DNA of 64,000 nt from an uncultured Paracoccaceae bacterium (GCA_934500835.1 CAKSTR010000005.1:124001-188000); one strand, 5' to 3'. Shown: positions 24,652 through 34,048, numbered from the stretch's first letter. Notes: generated from the letters alone by a model not told the origin. A program made the numbers and translations.

Positions 24652-26220
24652 ATGGCTGTAACCTTCGACGCAGTGTTGATCGGGGCGGGCCACAACACGC
24701 TTGCCGCAGCACTGCATCTTGCGGCCAAGGGCTGGAAGGTTGGCGTCTTCGAACAGGCTGCCGTCGCGGGGGGCGCGGTCAAGACGGGCGAATATACCCT
24801 GCCCGGCTATCGGCATGACTGGGCCGCGATGAACCTTTCGCTTTTTGCTGGCTCGGCTTTCCACAAGACCTATGCTGCGGAACTGGCTGCAAACGGCTGT
24901 GCGTTTGTTCCGGTCACGCGCCCCTTCGCCTCGGCCTTCCCGGATGGGTCGTGGGTGGGCGTGTCGACCGATCTGGCCGAGACAAAAGCCGCGATCGCCG
25001 CGCATTCGGCAAAGGATGCCGCGACATGGGAGACGCTTCTTGCGGGCTTCCCGTCCCGGGCCGAGTCCCTTTTCGGCCTTCTCGGCAGCCCGATGCGGTT
25101 CCGTGCGCTTGCATCTTTCATGTTTAAAACACTTCGCAGACGCGGCATTTCCGGCAGTCTCGACCTGACCCGATTTCTTCTGCAATCTCCCCGCCAGTTC
25201 CTGACCGGAACATTCGAGTCGCCGAAGGTGCAGGCGATGCTGGGGGCGTGGGGGCTGCATCTGGACTTTGCGCCCGACATCGCGGGGGGCGGGCTTTTCC
25301 CCTATCTCGAGGGCATGGCAGGGCAGTCCTTCGGCATGGCGCTTGGCAAGGGCGGGGCCGATACGGTGATCCGCGCGCTGATCGCGGCGATCGAGGCGCG
25401 CGGCGGCACGGTGGAAACCGGGGTCACGGTGGCCCGCATCCTTCATGACGGCACCCGCGCCACCGGAATCGACCTGGCGGACGGGCGGCAGATCTTGGCA
25501 TCGCGCGCCGTGATTGCAGGGGTCGCCCCTTCGGCCCTGGCGCGCTTGACGGGGCCGACGGACCCCGCCTTCGACACGGCGATGCGCGACTATGTCCATG
25601 CGCCGGGGACGATGATGATCCATCTGGCGATGGACGGCCTGCCCGACTGGGCGGCGGGCAACCATCTGCATCGCTACGCCTATGTCCATCTTGCGCCCAG
25701 TCTTGACCAGATGGCGCGGACCTATGCGCAGGCCATGGCTGGCCTTCTGCCGGACGAGCCGGTTCTGGTTGTCGGCCAGCCCACCGGGCAAGACCCGACG
25801 CGCGCGCCGGAGGGCAAGCATGTGCTTTGGCTGCAGGTGCGGATGGCGCCGGGCACGATCAGGGGGGATGCCGCAGGGCAGATCGACGCGACCGACTGGA
25901 ATGCGGCAGCGGAACCCTTCGCCGAACGGGCACTGGATATCCTTGATCGCTATGCCCCCGGCACCCGGGCTAGAATCCTTGGTCGCCGCATCGTCTCGCC
26001 GCAAGAGCTTGAGGCGGACAACCCCAACCTTGTCGGCGGCGATCAGGTCTGCGGCAGCCATCACCTGAGCCAGAACTTCCTGTTCCGTCCCGCGCGCGGC
26101 CATGCCGACGGGTCGACCGCGTTGCAGAAACTGCACCTGACCGGGGCCGCCGTCTGGCCGGGGGCGGGAACCGGGGCGGGGCCGGGATGGTTGCTGGCGC
26201 AAAAGCTTGCCGGCAAATGA
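24652..26220 (+). CDS. Phytoene-dehydrogenase-like FAD-dependent oxidoreductase (COG1233 type), copy 2
   Basis: A 522-residue paralogue of the flavoprotein at 22105. It shows VLIGAGHNTLAAALHLAAKGW near the N-terminus, VAGGAVKTGEYTLPGYRHDW, and the C-terminal GAAVWPGAGTGAGPGWLLAQK. The ATG at 24652 is preferred because AGGCGGGG ends six bases before it; an ATG at 24646 abuts that sequence. It heads the plus-strand operon, 34 bases before the solute-binding protein. Two divergent paralogues around one control region suggest successive or stereospecific steps on the same compound. Confidence 0.82.
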   Translation: MAVTFDAVLIGAGHNTLAAALHLAAKGWKVGVFEQAAVAGGAVKTGEYTLPGYRHDWAAMNLSLFAGSAFHKTYAAELAANGCAFVPVTRPFASAFPDGSWVGVSTDLAETKAAIAAHSAKDAATWETLLAGFPSRAESLFGLLGSPMRFRALASFMFKTLRRRGISGSLDLTRFLLQSPRQFLTGTFESPKVQAMLGAWGLHLDFAPDIAGGGLFPYLEGMAGQSFGMALGKGGADTVIRALIAAIEARGGTVETGVTVARILHDGTRATGIDLADGRQILASRAVIAGVAPSALARLTGPTDPAFDTAMRDYVHAPGTMMIHLAMDGLPDWAAGNHLHRYAYVHLAPSLDQMARTYAQAMAGLLPDEPVLVVGQPTGQDPTRAPEGKHVLWLQVRMAPGTIRGDAAGQIDATDWNAAAEPFAERALDILDRYAPGTRARILGRRIVSPQELEADNPNLVGGDQVCGSHHLSQNFLFRPARGHADGSTALQKLHLTGAAVWPGAGTGAGPGWLLAQKLAGK

Positions 26221-26254
26221 ACAGAATAAAAGAACCACCAACAGGGAAACCGAA

Positions 26255-27775
26255 ATGAAACTGAACCGCAGAACCTTGCTGAAACTGTCGGCCGCCAGCA
26301 CGGCGCTTGGTGCCTTCGGCCTGCCCGCGCTGGCGCAGGACATCGAAGAGCTGGTGATCGCCTATAACGTCACCCTGCCCAGCTGGGACCCGACCGTCGG
26401 CCCAAGTGCGGTGAACCCGACGATCCAGGGCATCTACCAGTCGGTCTTCGACCAGTTCATCCTGCAACAGCCCGACTTGAAACCCGCCCCCGGCCTTTTG
26501 ACCGAATGGGGCTGGAACGAGGATTACACGCAGGTCTGGATGACCGTCCGCGAGGGCGTGAAATGGCATGACGGCAGCGACTTCACCGCCGAGGACGTGG
26601 CCTGGAACCTGGCCCGCGTGGCCAACCCCGAAACCGGCAGCCCGATCCAGTTCGTCTGGGGCACGCTGGCCAACCACCGGGTCGAGGGCAACAAGGTCAT
26701 CGCCGATGTGCTGCAATTCGACCCGACGATCTTCAAGTGGATGTACTTCCTGACCGGCTATGTCCTGCCGAAAGCCTATTTTGAAAAGGTCGGGGCCGAG
26801 GGCTTCGAGGCCGCCCCCATCGGCACCGGCCCCTACATGGTTGAGAAGTTCGAGCGCAACGCCTTCGTCCGCCTGAAGGCGAACGAAGCCTATTGGGGCG
26901 GCGCGCCCGAGTTCAAGACGGTGACGATCAAGTTCGTCACCGACGCCGCTGCCCGGGTGGCCGAGGTGGAATCCGGCAACTCTCACGTCACGCTGGAAGT
27001 GCCTTATGAGGAATATGACCGCCTGAAGGCCACGCTGACCGGCGTGGCGACGCCGGTCTCGGACATCGGGATGATCTTCCTCAATGACATCGACGTGATG
27101 ACCGATCCGAACGTGCGCAAGGCCGCGGCCCATGCCATCGACAAGCAGACCATCATCGACCGGCTGCTGTCGGGCTACGGGGTGAAGATCGACACGCTGG
27201 AGACGCCGGAATACGACGCCTATGATCCGTCGATCACGGTCGAATACAGCCCCGAGAAGGCGGTGGAACTGCTGGCGGCCAGCGGCTACAGCGTCGACAA
27301 TCCGGTGAAGTTCAAGATCCAGACCACCAAAGGCTTCAAGCCCAAGGATTACGAGATGGTGCAGGCCATCGTCGGCCTGTGGCGCAAGGTCGGGATCGAG
27401 GCCGAGATCGAAGTCTACGAGATCGCCAAGCATTACGAGCTGCGCGCGGCCGACCAGCTGGCTCCCGCGGCCTTCTACAACTGGGGCAACTCGGTCGCAG
27501 ATCCGACCACCTCGACTGGCCATGCCATGTTCGGACCCTCGCCCCATTCCGTCTGGGACGGGCAGGAACTGATCGACATGATCAACCCGCTCTGGGGCGA
27601 GAAGGACGAGGCCAAGCGCATCGAGGGCTGGAAGGCGGTGAGCCGGTACATCGCCGAAGAGGCGCTGGTGATCCCGCTTCTGCAATATGTGCAGCCGATC
27701 CTGTCGGCCAAGGGCGTGGTGGTGACGCCGCATGCATCGGGTGCGCTGTTGCCGCATCTGATGAAGCGCGGATAG
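26255..27775 (+). CDS. ABC transporter substrate-binding protein, family 5 (oligopeptide/nickel/opine type)
   Basis: A 506-residue periplasmic binding protein that would capture the ligand for the downstream permeases. The signal sequence NRRTLLKLSAASTALGAFG has a twin-arginine pattern and ends ALAQD near residue 29. SBP family 5 features follow: LTEWGWNEDYTQVWMTVREG, VKWHDGSDFTAEDVAWNLAR near 107, and APIGTGPYMVEKFERN near 186. Family 5 proteins bind peptides, opines, glutathione or other amino-acid conjugates. Its gene context favours an aromatic or heterocyclic amino acid derivative, but this is inference. Confidence 0.9.
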   Translation: MKLNRRTLLKLSAASTALGAFGLPALAQDIEELVIAYNVTLPSWDPTVGPSAVNPTIQGIYQSVFDQFILQQPDLKPAPGLLTEWGWNEDYTQVWMTVREGVKWHDGSDFTAEDVAWNLARVANPETGSPIQFVWGTLANHRVEGNKVIADVLQFDPTIFKWMYFLTGYVLPKAYFEKVGAEGFEAAPIGTGPYMVEKFERNAFVRLKANEAYWGGAPEFKTVTIKFVTDAAARVAEVESGNSHVTLEVPYEEYDRLKATLTGVATPVSDIGMIFLNDIDVMTDPNVRKAAAHAIDKQTIIDRLLSGYGVKIDTLETPEYDAYDPSITVEYSPEKAVELLAASGYSVDNPVKFKIQTTKGFKPKDYEMVQAIVGLWRKVGIEAEIEVYEIAKHYELRAADQLAPAAFYNWGNSVADPTTSTGHAMFGPSPHSVWDGQELIDMINPLWGEKDEAKRIEGWKAVSRYIAEEALVIPLLQYVQPILSAKGVVVTPHASGALLPHLMKRG

Positions 27776-27788
27776 GATTGCAGGCGCC

Positions 27789-27845
27789 GGGGGGACTTCG
27801 CGTCCCCCCGGACCCCCCTGCGGGATATTTATGGACAGAAAATGG
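27789..27845 (+). repeat. Intergenic hairpin + GGATATTT element, copy A
   Basis: An eight-base stem (27789-27796 with 27802-27809) is followed by a C-rich spacer and the core GGATATTT at 27823-27830, then ATGGACAGAAAATG. It lies 47 bases after the binding-protein stop, on the same strand and before the first permease. It could lower expression of the membrane genes relative to the binding protein. Confidence 0.75.
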
Positions 27846-27877
27846 GCGGGGCGCGGGCCTTGTCCTGATGGGGCGCG

Positions 27878-28888
27878 ATGCAGCTTTTGCGGGCGGTTCT
27901 TCTGCGGCTGGTGACCACGGCGGTGACGCTGCTGGGGGTGGCGGTCATCGTTTTCGTGGTGATCCGGGTGGTGCCGGGGAATCCGATTGCGATGATGCTG
28001 CCGCCGGGCGCGACCGATGCCGATGTGGCGCGGCTGACGGCGCAATACGGGTTCGACAAGTCGATCCTTGAGCAGTTCCTGATCTGGGCCGGGGGTGTCC
28101 TGCGCGGCGATTTCGGCGTGTCGATCACCGCGCGGCAGCCGGTGCTGGATCTGGTGCTGGGGCGGTTGCCGGCGACGCTGGAGCTGTCGGTGATGGCGCT
28201 GGTGATGGCTTGCCTGATGGGCGGGGTGGCGGCCCTGGTCGGAACGCGCGCGCGCGAGGGCGGCGGAGAGGCCGCGATCGACGTGGCCAATGGCATGGCG
28301 CTGTCGATCCCGGATTTCCTTTGGGGGTTGATCCTGGTGCTGTTGTTCGGGGTGCTCTGGCCCTTGTTCCATATCTCGGGCCGGGTGACGCCTTCGCTGG
28401 ACCTGCCCTTCACCACCAATTTCTATCTGTTTGAAAGCCTGTTGCGGCTGCGCTTCGATCTTTGGGCCGACATCGTTTCGCACATGTTCCTGCCGGCGCT
28501 GGCGCTGGCGATCCCTCTGGCGGCGATCATCGGGCAGTTGCTGAAGCAAAGCCTGAAAGAGACCATGCATCTGGACTATGTGACGCTGGCCCGGACCAAG
28601 GGCTACAGCGAGACCCATGTCATCCTGCGCGAGGCCCTGCGCAACGCCATCCTGCCGACGCTGACTCTGGTGGGGGTGCAGTTCACCTTCCTGATCGGCG
28701 GGACGGTGATCATCGAGCGGCTGTTCTCATACGAAGGGCTTGGCAATATGGCCATCGACGCGGTGATCAACCGCGACCTGCCGCTGATCCAGGGCATCGT
28801 GATCCTGTTCGCGGTGATCTTCACGGCGGTGAATCTTTGTGTGGACCTGCTCTATGCCGTGCTGAACCCGAGGCTGCGCCATGGCTGA
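27878..28888 (+). CDS. ABC transporter permease (DppB/OppB type)
   Basis: A 336-residue inner-membrane permease with about six membrane helices. It opens with the DppB-like VTLLGVAVIVFVVIRVVPGNP. The EAA loop that contacts the ATPases lies in the C-terminal third: ARTKGYSETHVILREALRNAILPTLTLVG in part. It overlaps the next permease by eight bases, so the heterodimer is translationally coupled. Confidence 0.92.
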   Translation: MQLLRAVLLRLVTTAVTLLGVAVIVFVVIRVVPGNPIAMMLPPGATDADVARLTAQYGFDKSILEQFLIWAGGVLRGDFGVSITARQPVLDLVLGRLPATLELSVMALVMACLMGGVAALVGTRAREGGGEAAIDVANGMALSIPDFLWGLILVLLFGVLWPLFHISGRVTPSLDLPFTTNFYLFESLLRLRFDLWADIVSHMFLPALALAIPLAAIIGQLLKQSLKETMHLDYVTLARTKGYSETHVILREALRNAILPTLTLVGVQFTFLIGGTVIIERLFSYEGLGNMAIDAVINRDLPLIQGIVILFAVIFTAVNLCVDLLYAVLNPRLRHG

Positions 28889-29732
28889 TGCACGGGGAAT
28901 GGTGAAGCGGCGGGCCGGGGTGAAGCTGTGGCTTTCCGCGGGCTGGCTGGTCGTGATCGTGCTGGCGGCGGTGCTGGCGCCCTGGATCGCGCCGCACGAT
29001 CCCTTGGCGCAGGATCTGTTCCTGGGCCGGATGCCGCCCGTCTGGGTGGCGGGGGCGGAGCCGGGCTATTGGCTGGGGACGGACTCGCTGGGCCGCGATG
29101 TTCTCAGCCGCATCCTGCATGGGGCGCGGATCGCGCTGACGGTGGCTGTGGTCGCGGGGGGGATCACCTGTCTGGTTGGCGCCGTTCTTGGCCTGATGGC
29201 CGGGTTCCTGCGCGGCTGGGTCGATGTGGTGATCTCGCGCCTGATCGACATCTGGATGGCCTTTCCGCCGGTCCTGTTCTCGATCCTGCTGGTCGCCGTG
29301 CTGGGGCCCGGCCTGCATTCCATCATCATCGCAATCGTCGTCATCGACTGGACCCGTTTCGCCCGCGTGGTGCGGGCCGAGGCGATGGGGCAGGGCGCGA
29401 TGGATTATGTCGCCTCGGCGCAGGTCGTCGGGCGGAGCCGGATCTCGACCATGCTGACCGAGATCCTGCCCAACGTCCTGCCGACCATCGTGGTCCTTCT
29501 GACGCTGGAGATGGGCATCGCGGTGATCGTCGAGGCGATCCTCTCCTTCGTGAACCTGTCGATTTCCACCGATGCGCCGACCTGGGGCGGCATGATCGCC
29601 GAAGGGCGGACATCGGTGCATCAGTCCTGGTGGGTGCTGGTCTTCCCGTTGATCACCCTGTTTCTGACTGTCCTTGCCTTCTCGCAACTTGGCGAAGGGT
29701 TGAAGGACCGCTTCGATCCGGTGCTGAGATGA
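28881..29732 (+). CDS. ABC transporter permease (DppC/OppC type)
   Basis: A 283-residue second permease of the same importer. It has the N-terminal DppC region APWIAPHDPLAQDLFLGRMPP, then WLGTDSLGRDVLSRILHGARI, and an EAA loop around DYVASAQVVGRSRISTMLTEILPNVL in part. It overlaps its neighbours by eight bases (5') and four bases (3', ATGA). Confidence 0.92.
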   Translation: MADARGMVKRRAGVKLWLSAGWLVVIVLAAVLAPWIAPHDPLAQDLFLGRMPPVWVAGAEPGYWLGTDSLGRDVLSRILHGARIALTVAVVAGGITCLVGAVLGLMAGFLRGWVDVVISRLIDIWMAFPPVLFSILLVAVLGPGLHSIIIAIVVIDWTRFARVVRAEAMGQGAMDYVASAQVVGRSRISTMLTEILPNVLPTIVVLLTLEMGIAVIVEAILSFVNLSISTDAPTWGGMIAEGRTSVHQSWWVLVFPLITLFLTVLAFSQLGEGLKDRFDPVLR

Positions 29733-30601
29733 GCTTTCTTCAGGTGAACGGGCTGAAGGCGCGGCTGAAAGGGGTGGGGCATCCCCTGTTGCGGGGCGTG
29801 TCCCTGTCGGTTGCGGCCGGCGAGGTGCGTGGTCTGGTCGGTGAAAGCGGGGCCGGCAAGTCGATGATCGGCAAGGCCGTTCTGGGCATATTGCCCAAGG
29901 CGGTGGAAATCTCGGGCGGCCAGATCCTTCTGGGGGGCATCGACCTGCAGGACCTGTCGCCGAAAGAGCGGCGGGCGCGGATCGGCGCCTCTTGTGCGCT
30001 GATCCCGCAGGATCCGTTGACGGCGCTGAACCCAAGCCGCCGGATTGCGCCGCAGATCACCGACCGGCTGGTGGACATCCTTGGCTGGGACCGTGCCCGC
30101 GCCCTGTCGCGCGCCCGCGACCTCCTGGCCGAGGTGCATATCCCCGACCCCGACCGCGTGCTGCGCGCCTATCCGCACGAGCTGTCCGGCGGGATGCGCC
30201 AGCGCATCCTGATCGCATCCGCATTCGCCGCCGAACCGAAGCTGATCGTGGCGGACGAACCCACGACCGCGCTGGACGTGACGGTGCAGAAGCAGGTGCT
30301 GAAGCTGATCGCCGAGATGCAGGCCCGGCACGGCACGGCGCTTTTGTTCGTGACGCATGACCTTGGCGTGGTGTCCAAGGTCTGCAACAGCCTGACGGTG
30401 CTGTATGGTGGCATGGTGGTCGAGGATACCGATGTGCGGTCGTTCTTCGCCGGCCCGACGCATGCCTATTCCCGCGCCCTTCTGGCCGCGACCCCGAAAT
30501 ACACCGATCCCGCCGCCAGCCTGACCCCGGTCCCCGAGGCGGTGATCAGCGCGGTTCAGGCAGAAGTGGCCGAGGCCGACCGGAGGGCTGCGCATGGATA
30601 G
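29729..30601 (+). CDS. ABC transporter ATP-binding protein (DppD/OppD type)
   Basis: A 290-residue ATPase of the peptide/opine importer. Walker A is GESGAGKSMIGKA (about residues 38-50), followed by the Q-loop IPQDPLTALNP, the signature LSGGMRQRILIA and Walker B KLIVADEPTTALD with H-loop THDLG. The start at 29729 overlaps the permease stop. It is slightly shorter than DppD (about 330) because it lacks most of the C-terminal oligopeptide domain. Confidence 0.92.
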   Translation: MSFLQVNGLKARLKGVGHPLLRGVSLSVAAGEVRGLVGESGAGKSMIGKAVLGILPKAVEISGGQILLGGIDLQDLSPKERRARIGASCALIPQDPLTALNPSRRIAPQITDRLVDILGWDRARALSRARDLLAEVHIPDPDRVLRAYPHELSGGMRQRILIASAFAAEPKLIVADEPTTALDVTVQKQVLKLIAEMQARHGTALLFVTHDLGVVSKVCNSLTVLYGGMVVEDTDVRSFFAGPTHAYSRALLAATPKYTDPAASLTPVPEAVISAVQAEVAEADRRAAHG

Positions 30602-31409
30602 GCAAGGCGGGGCCGAACTGTACCGGGTCGAGGATCTGCACCTTTCGTTGCCCGACCTGAACCGCAAGCCGGTCTTCGGGGCCGCGCCCCGGATCGACAT
30701 CCTGAAAGGCATCAGCTTTTCGCTGGGACGGGGCGAGGTTCTGGGCGTGGTCGGCGGATCGGGGTCGGGCAAGTCCACCCTTGGCCGGGCCATGGTGCGG
30801 CTTCTGGAGCCGACCGGGGGCAGGGTGGTCTTCGACGGCGCCGACATCACCCATCTGGGCGAGGCCGGCTTGCGGCCGCTGCGCCGGCGGTTCCAGATGA
30901 TCTTTCAGGACCCGATGTCTTCCTTGAACCCGCGCCACCGGGTCGGCCAGATCATCGCGGCCCCGCTGCGCCTGCACGGGGTGGCGGACGTGCCCGCAAG
31001 GGTGGCCGATGCGCTGGACCATGTCGGCCTGCCACAAGCCTTCGCAGCGCGCTACCCGCATGAACTGTCGGGCGGCCAGCGCCAGCGCGTCGGCATCGCC
31101 CGCGCCATCGCCCTGCGGCCGGATTTCATTCTGGCCGATGAGATCGTGTCGGGTCTGGACGTGTCCTCGCAGGCGCAGGTGCTGAACCTGCTGGAAAGCC
31201 TTGTGAAAGAGCTTGGCCTGACGCTGGCCTTCATCAGCCATGACCTGTCGGTGATCCGGCGTCTCTGCAGCCGGGTGCTGGTGCTGTATCAGGGCAAGGT
31301 GGTGGAAGAAGCGGCGACCGATCGTCTCTTTGCCGCGCCGCAGGCCGCCTACACGCGCGAGCTGCTGGACGCGATCCCGCTGCCCGACCCGGATCAGGTC
31401 TGGGCCTGA
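30594..31409 (+). CDS. ABC transporter ATP-binding protein (DppF/OppF type)
   Basis: A 271-residue second ATPase. It has Walker A GGSGSGKSTLGRA, the DppF-like FQDPMSSLNPRHRVGQII Q-loop segment, signature LSGGQRQRVGIARA and Walker B FILADEIVSGLD. The last residue before the catalytic position is I-V-S rather than the usual P-T-S/A. It overlaps the previous gene by eight bases and ends four bases before the convergent YcaQ-like gene. Confidence 0.92.
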   Translation: MDRQGGAELYRVEDLHLSLPDLNRKPVFGAAPRIDILKGISFSLGRGEVLGVVGGSGSGKSTLGRAMVRLLEPTGGRVVFDGADITHLGEAGLRPLRRRFQMIFQDPMSSLNPRHRVGQIIAAPLRLHGVADVPARVADALDHVGLPQAFAARYPHELSGGQRQRVGIARAIALRPDFILADEIVSGLDVSSQAQVLNLLESLVKELGLTLAFISHDLSVIRRLCSRVLVLYQGKVVEEAATDRLFAAPQAAYTRELLDAIPLPDPDQVWA

Positions 31410-31413
31410 CCGC

Positions 31414-32628
31414 TCAGGGGTGCGGGTTCGGGATCGGCTGACGCTCCCAGCCGGGCAGGAACTCCACCCGCTCGCAGCCGGCGAAACGGGCCAGCCGCTG
31501 CAGTTCGGCCTCAAGCCGGGCCTTGCGCTGCACACCCATCTTCTGCCCCGGCTCGGGCCAATAGGCGGCCACGCGCAGGGTGCCCGCATCGCGGAAGGCC
31601 TTGGCGTCGATCCGGCCGATGATCCGCGCGCCTTCCAGCACCGGAAAGACGTAGTAGCCGAAGGTGCGCTTCGGCTCCGGCACGAAGATCTCGATTCGGT
31701 AGCGGAATCCGAACAGCTGTTCAGCCCGCTTGCGGTCGTGCAGCGCCGGGTCGAAGGGTGACAGGATACGCAGGCGGGACGCGGGCTCGGGGGGCACCTC
31801 CTCCGGCGTCGCGGGCCAAAGCACCACCTTGCGACGCCTGCCGTCGGCGCCCTCCACCTCGGCTTCGGCCGCCTCGCCCCGCGCCAGCGCATCCCGCACC
31901 CAGGCTTTCGCCTGATCGGGCGAGATGATCGCCCAATAGGCCGCCAGATCGCCGCTGGTGCCAAAGCCCAGCCGGTCCAGCGCGCTGCGGCAGGCCCAAT
32001 CGACGGTCTCCTCTTCCGAAGGCGCGAACCTCCGCGCCTCGGACGGGATCACCCGCTCGGTCAGATCATAGACCTTGCGGAAATTGTCGCGGTGACAGAC
32101 CGACAGATCCCCCGCCCGCCACAGATATTCCAGCGCGGCCTTCGACGGATGCCACTCCCACCAGCCACCCTTCGACCGCGCCTCATCCTCGCCCACGTCG
32201 GCCGCGCTGACCGGGCCGCCATCGGAAATCCGCTTCAGCACGGCGTCGAATTTCTCGTGGAACCCCGCCTGCTGCCAGCCGGTCCATTTGTCGACCAGTT
32301 GGGCCCGGTCGCGGGCGAAGCGGTGTCGCCAATGTCCGAATGTCGCCATCGGCAGGACCGAGGCGTCATGGGTGAAATGTTCCCACACCGCGCGGCCGCG
32401 GTGCAGCCGGTCCAGCGCCTCGGGGCGGAAACTGCCCCGGCGCGACCACAGGATCATGTTGTGGGCGCGCTCCACGGTCGCAATGCTGTCCAGCTGGACA
32501 AAGCCGATCCGCTCGATCAACGCCGCCAGCCCCGCCCCGGTCGCGGACCCGGACGGGCTTTCGGCCAGCGCATGACGATCCAGAAAAATGCGCCGGGCGG
32601 TGGCATTGGGGATCAGGGGCAGGGACAT
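31414..32628 (-). CDS. Winged-helix DNA glycosylase, YcaQ/AlkZ-like (HTH_42)
   Basis: A 404-residue member of the HTH_42 superfamily whose characterised members (YcaQ/AlkX, AlkZ) excise alkylated bases and unhook interstrand crosslinks. It opens with ATARRIFLDRHALAE and has GFVQLDSIATVERAHNMILWSR near residue 37 and EHFTHDASVLPMATFGHWRHR in part. The C-terminal IGRIDAKAFRDAGTLRVAAYW is the end of the family domain. The catalytic QxD/QxQ position appears as Q-L-D in GFVQLDSI. It is monocistronic. Confidence 0.85.
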   Translation of the reverse strand: MSLPLIPNATARRIFLDRHALAESPSGSATGAGLAALIERIGFVQLDSIATVERAHNMILWSRRGSFRPEALDRLHRGRAVWEHFTHDASVLPMATFGHWRHRFARDRAQLVDKWTGWQQAGFHEKFDAVLKRISDGGPVSAADVGEDEARSKGGWWEWHPSKAALEYLWRAGDLSVCHRDNFRKVYDLTERVIPSEARRFAPSEEETVDWACRSALDRLGFGTSGDLAAYWAIISPDQAKAWVRDALARGEAAEAEVEGADGRRRKVVLWPATPEEVPPEPASRLRILSPFDPALHDRKRAEQLFGFRYRIEIFVPEPKRTFGYYVFPVLEGARIIGRIDAKAFRDAGTLRVAAYWPEPGQKMGVQRKARLEAELQRLARFAGCERVEFLPGWERQPIPNPHP

Positions 32629-32684
32629 GGCCGCAGGCTAACAGCCTTGGCGCCCCGCCGCCAAGAAGGAAAACAAAGCATGAA

Positions 32685-32722
32685 CTTCATCTTGGCAAAA
32701 ATATCCCCGCCGGAGGCTCCGC
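32685..32722 (-). repeat. Intergenic hairpin + GGATATTT element, copy H
   Basis: Read on the minus strand, a short GC-rich inverted repeat (32709-32720) precedes GGATATTT (32706-32699), then TTGCCAAGATGAAG. It lies 44 bases 3' of the rlmN stop on the same strand as rlmN, matching the placement of the other copies. Confidence 0.72.
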
Positions 32723-32750
32723 GCGCTCCGCATGCGGCAACGATAAGGCC

Positions 32751-33929
32751 TTAAAGCCCTGCCTCGGCCGCCACCTGGGCCCGGCTTTTCCGCTCCCGTT
32801 CGGTCGCGGATTTCAGCTGGCCGCAGGCGGCCATGATATCCTCGCCGCGCGGGGTGCGGATCGGGCTGGCATAGCCCGCCTTGTAGATGATGTCGGCGAA
32901 AGCCTCGATCCGCTCCCAGCCCGAGCGTCGATAGGGGCTGCCGGGCCATTCGTTGAACGGGATGAGGTTGATCTTGGCGGGAATGCCGGCGATCAGCTTG
33001 ACCAGACGGCGGGCGTCGGCATCGCTGTCATTCACCCCGTCCAGCATCACATATTCAAAGGTGATGCGTTCGCTGTTCGACAGCTTGGGATATTCGCGCA
33101 GCGTGTCCAGCAGCGTCTTGATGTTCCAGCGCTTGTTGATGGGAACCAGCATGTCGCGCACCGCATCGGTGGTGGCGTGGAAGCTGACGGCCAGCTGGCA
33201 GCCGATTTCCTCGGCGCAGCGGGCGATTTCCGGCACCACGCCGCTGGTGGACAGGGTGATGCGGCGGCGGCCAAGGGCGATACCCTCGCCGTCCATGACC
33301 ACTTTCATCGCGTCGCGCACGGCGTCGAAGTTGTAAAGCGGCTCGCCCATGCCCATCAGCACGATGTTCGACACCAGCCGCCCCGCCTCGGCGCCCTGAC
33401 CCGGTTCCGGCCATTCGCCCAGATCGTCGCGGGCCAGCATGACCTGACCGACGATCTCGCCAGCCGTCAGGTTGCGCACCAGCTTCTGCGTGCCGGTGTG
33501 GCAGAAGGAGCAGGTCAGGGTGCACCCCACCTGCGACGACACGCACAGCGTGCCGCGGCCCTCTTCGGGGATATAGACCACCTCGACCTCATGCCCGCCG
33601 GCGATGCGGACAAGGTATTTGCGGGTGCCATCGGCGGAAATCTGGCGGTTGACCACTTCGGGCACCGCAATCTCGAACGTCTCGGCCAAAAGGGCGCGGT
33701 AGTCCTTGGCAAGGTTGGTCATCACCGCGAAATCGCGCACGCCCCAGCCGTAGATCCATTGCCAGATCTGACCCAGACGCATCTTCGCCTGTTTCTCGGG
33801 GGTTCCGGCCTCGATCAAGGCGGCGCGCAACTGGTCGCGGGTCAGCCCGACGATGTTGAGACGGCCCGTCTGGGGCAGTTTGCGCGGAATGGTCAGGACG
33901 TCCTGCGTGATGGGCGCAGCTGCGGTCAT
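32751..33929 (-). CDS. rlmN: Dual-specificity RNA methyltransferase RlmN
   Basis: A 392-residue radical-SAM enzyme that methylates C2 of A2503 in 23S rRNA and A37 of some tRNAs. The iron-sulfur cysteines are C136, C140 and C143 (CTLTCSFC). The conserved upstream LCVSSQVG and the C-terminal cysteine in MAACGQL, which forms the methylated-cysteine/thiyl site, are both present. Helical N-terminus and length are typical. Confidence 0.96.
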   Translation of the reverse strand: MTAAAPITQDVLTIPRKLPQTGRLNIVGLTRDQLRAALIEAGTPEKQAKMRLGQIWQWIYGWGVRDFAVMTNLAKDYRALLAETFEIAVPEVVNRQISADGTRKYLVRIAGGHEVEVVYIPEEGRGTLCVSSQVGCTLTCSFCHTGTQKLVRNLTAGEIVGQVMLARDDLGEWPEPGQGAEAGRLVSNIVLMGMGEPLYNFDAVRDAMKVVMDGEGIALGRRRITLSTSGVVPEIARCAEEIGCQLAVSFHATTDAVRDMLVPINKRWNIKTLLDTLREYPKLSNSERITFEYVMLDGVNDSDADARRLVKLIAGIPAKINLIPFNEWPGSPYRRSGWERIEAFADIIYKAGYASPIRTPRGEDIMAACGQLKSATERERKSRAQVAAEAGL

Positions 33930-34004
33930 GTGCAGATCTTTCGTTGGGGCCTTGCTACAGGCGATCTGGGAATGGCGGGGATATAGATGATTCCCTGCAA
34001 ATAG

Positions 34005-34027
34005 AAAAGCGCCCCGCGAAGGGGCGC
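34005..34027 (-). terminator. Intrinsic terminator of the ialB-family gene
   Basis: On the minus strand a perfect seven-base GC stem (34027-34021 with 34015-34009) is followed immediately by four T (34008-34005). It lies about 20 bases after the stop of the ialB-family gene and before rlmN, separating the two transcripts. Confidence 0.75.
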
Positions 34028-34048
34028 CCTGCCGGCGTGACGGGCCCG

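Noticed and set aside
22105..26220. Carotenoid biosynthesis locus suggested by two phytoene-dehydrogenase-like proteins
   Set aside because: No crtB, crtE or other pigment gene is present and the neighbours are catabolic; the superfamily is broad.
25970..28618. 882-codon open frame antisense to the ABC importer genes
   Set aside because: It mirrors strongly coding genes in GC-rich DNA; its translation is rich in Arg, Gln, His and Gly with no family features.
33977..33990. Possible ninth GGATATTT element near GGGGATATAGATGA
   Set aside because: The core is not intact, the tail is missing and it lies 5' of rlmN rather than after a stop codon in the right spacing.
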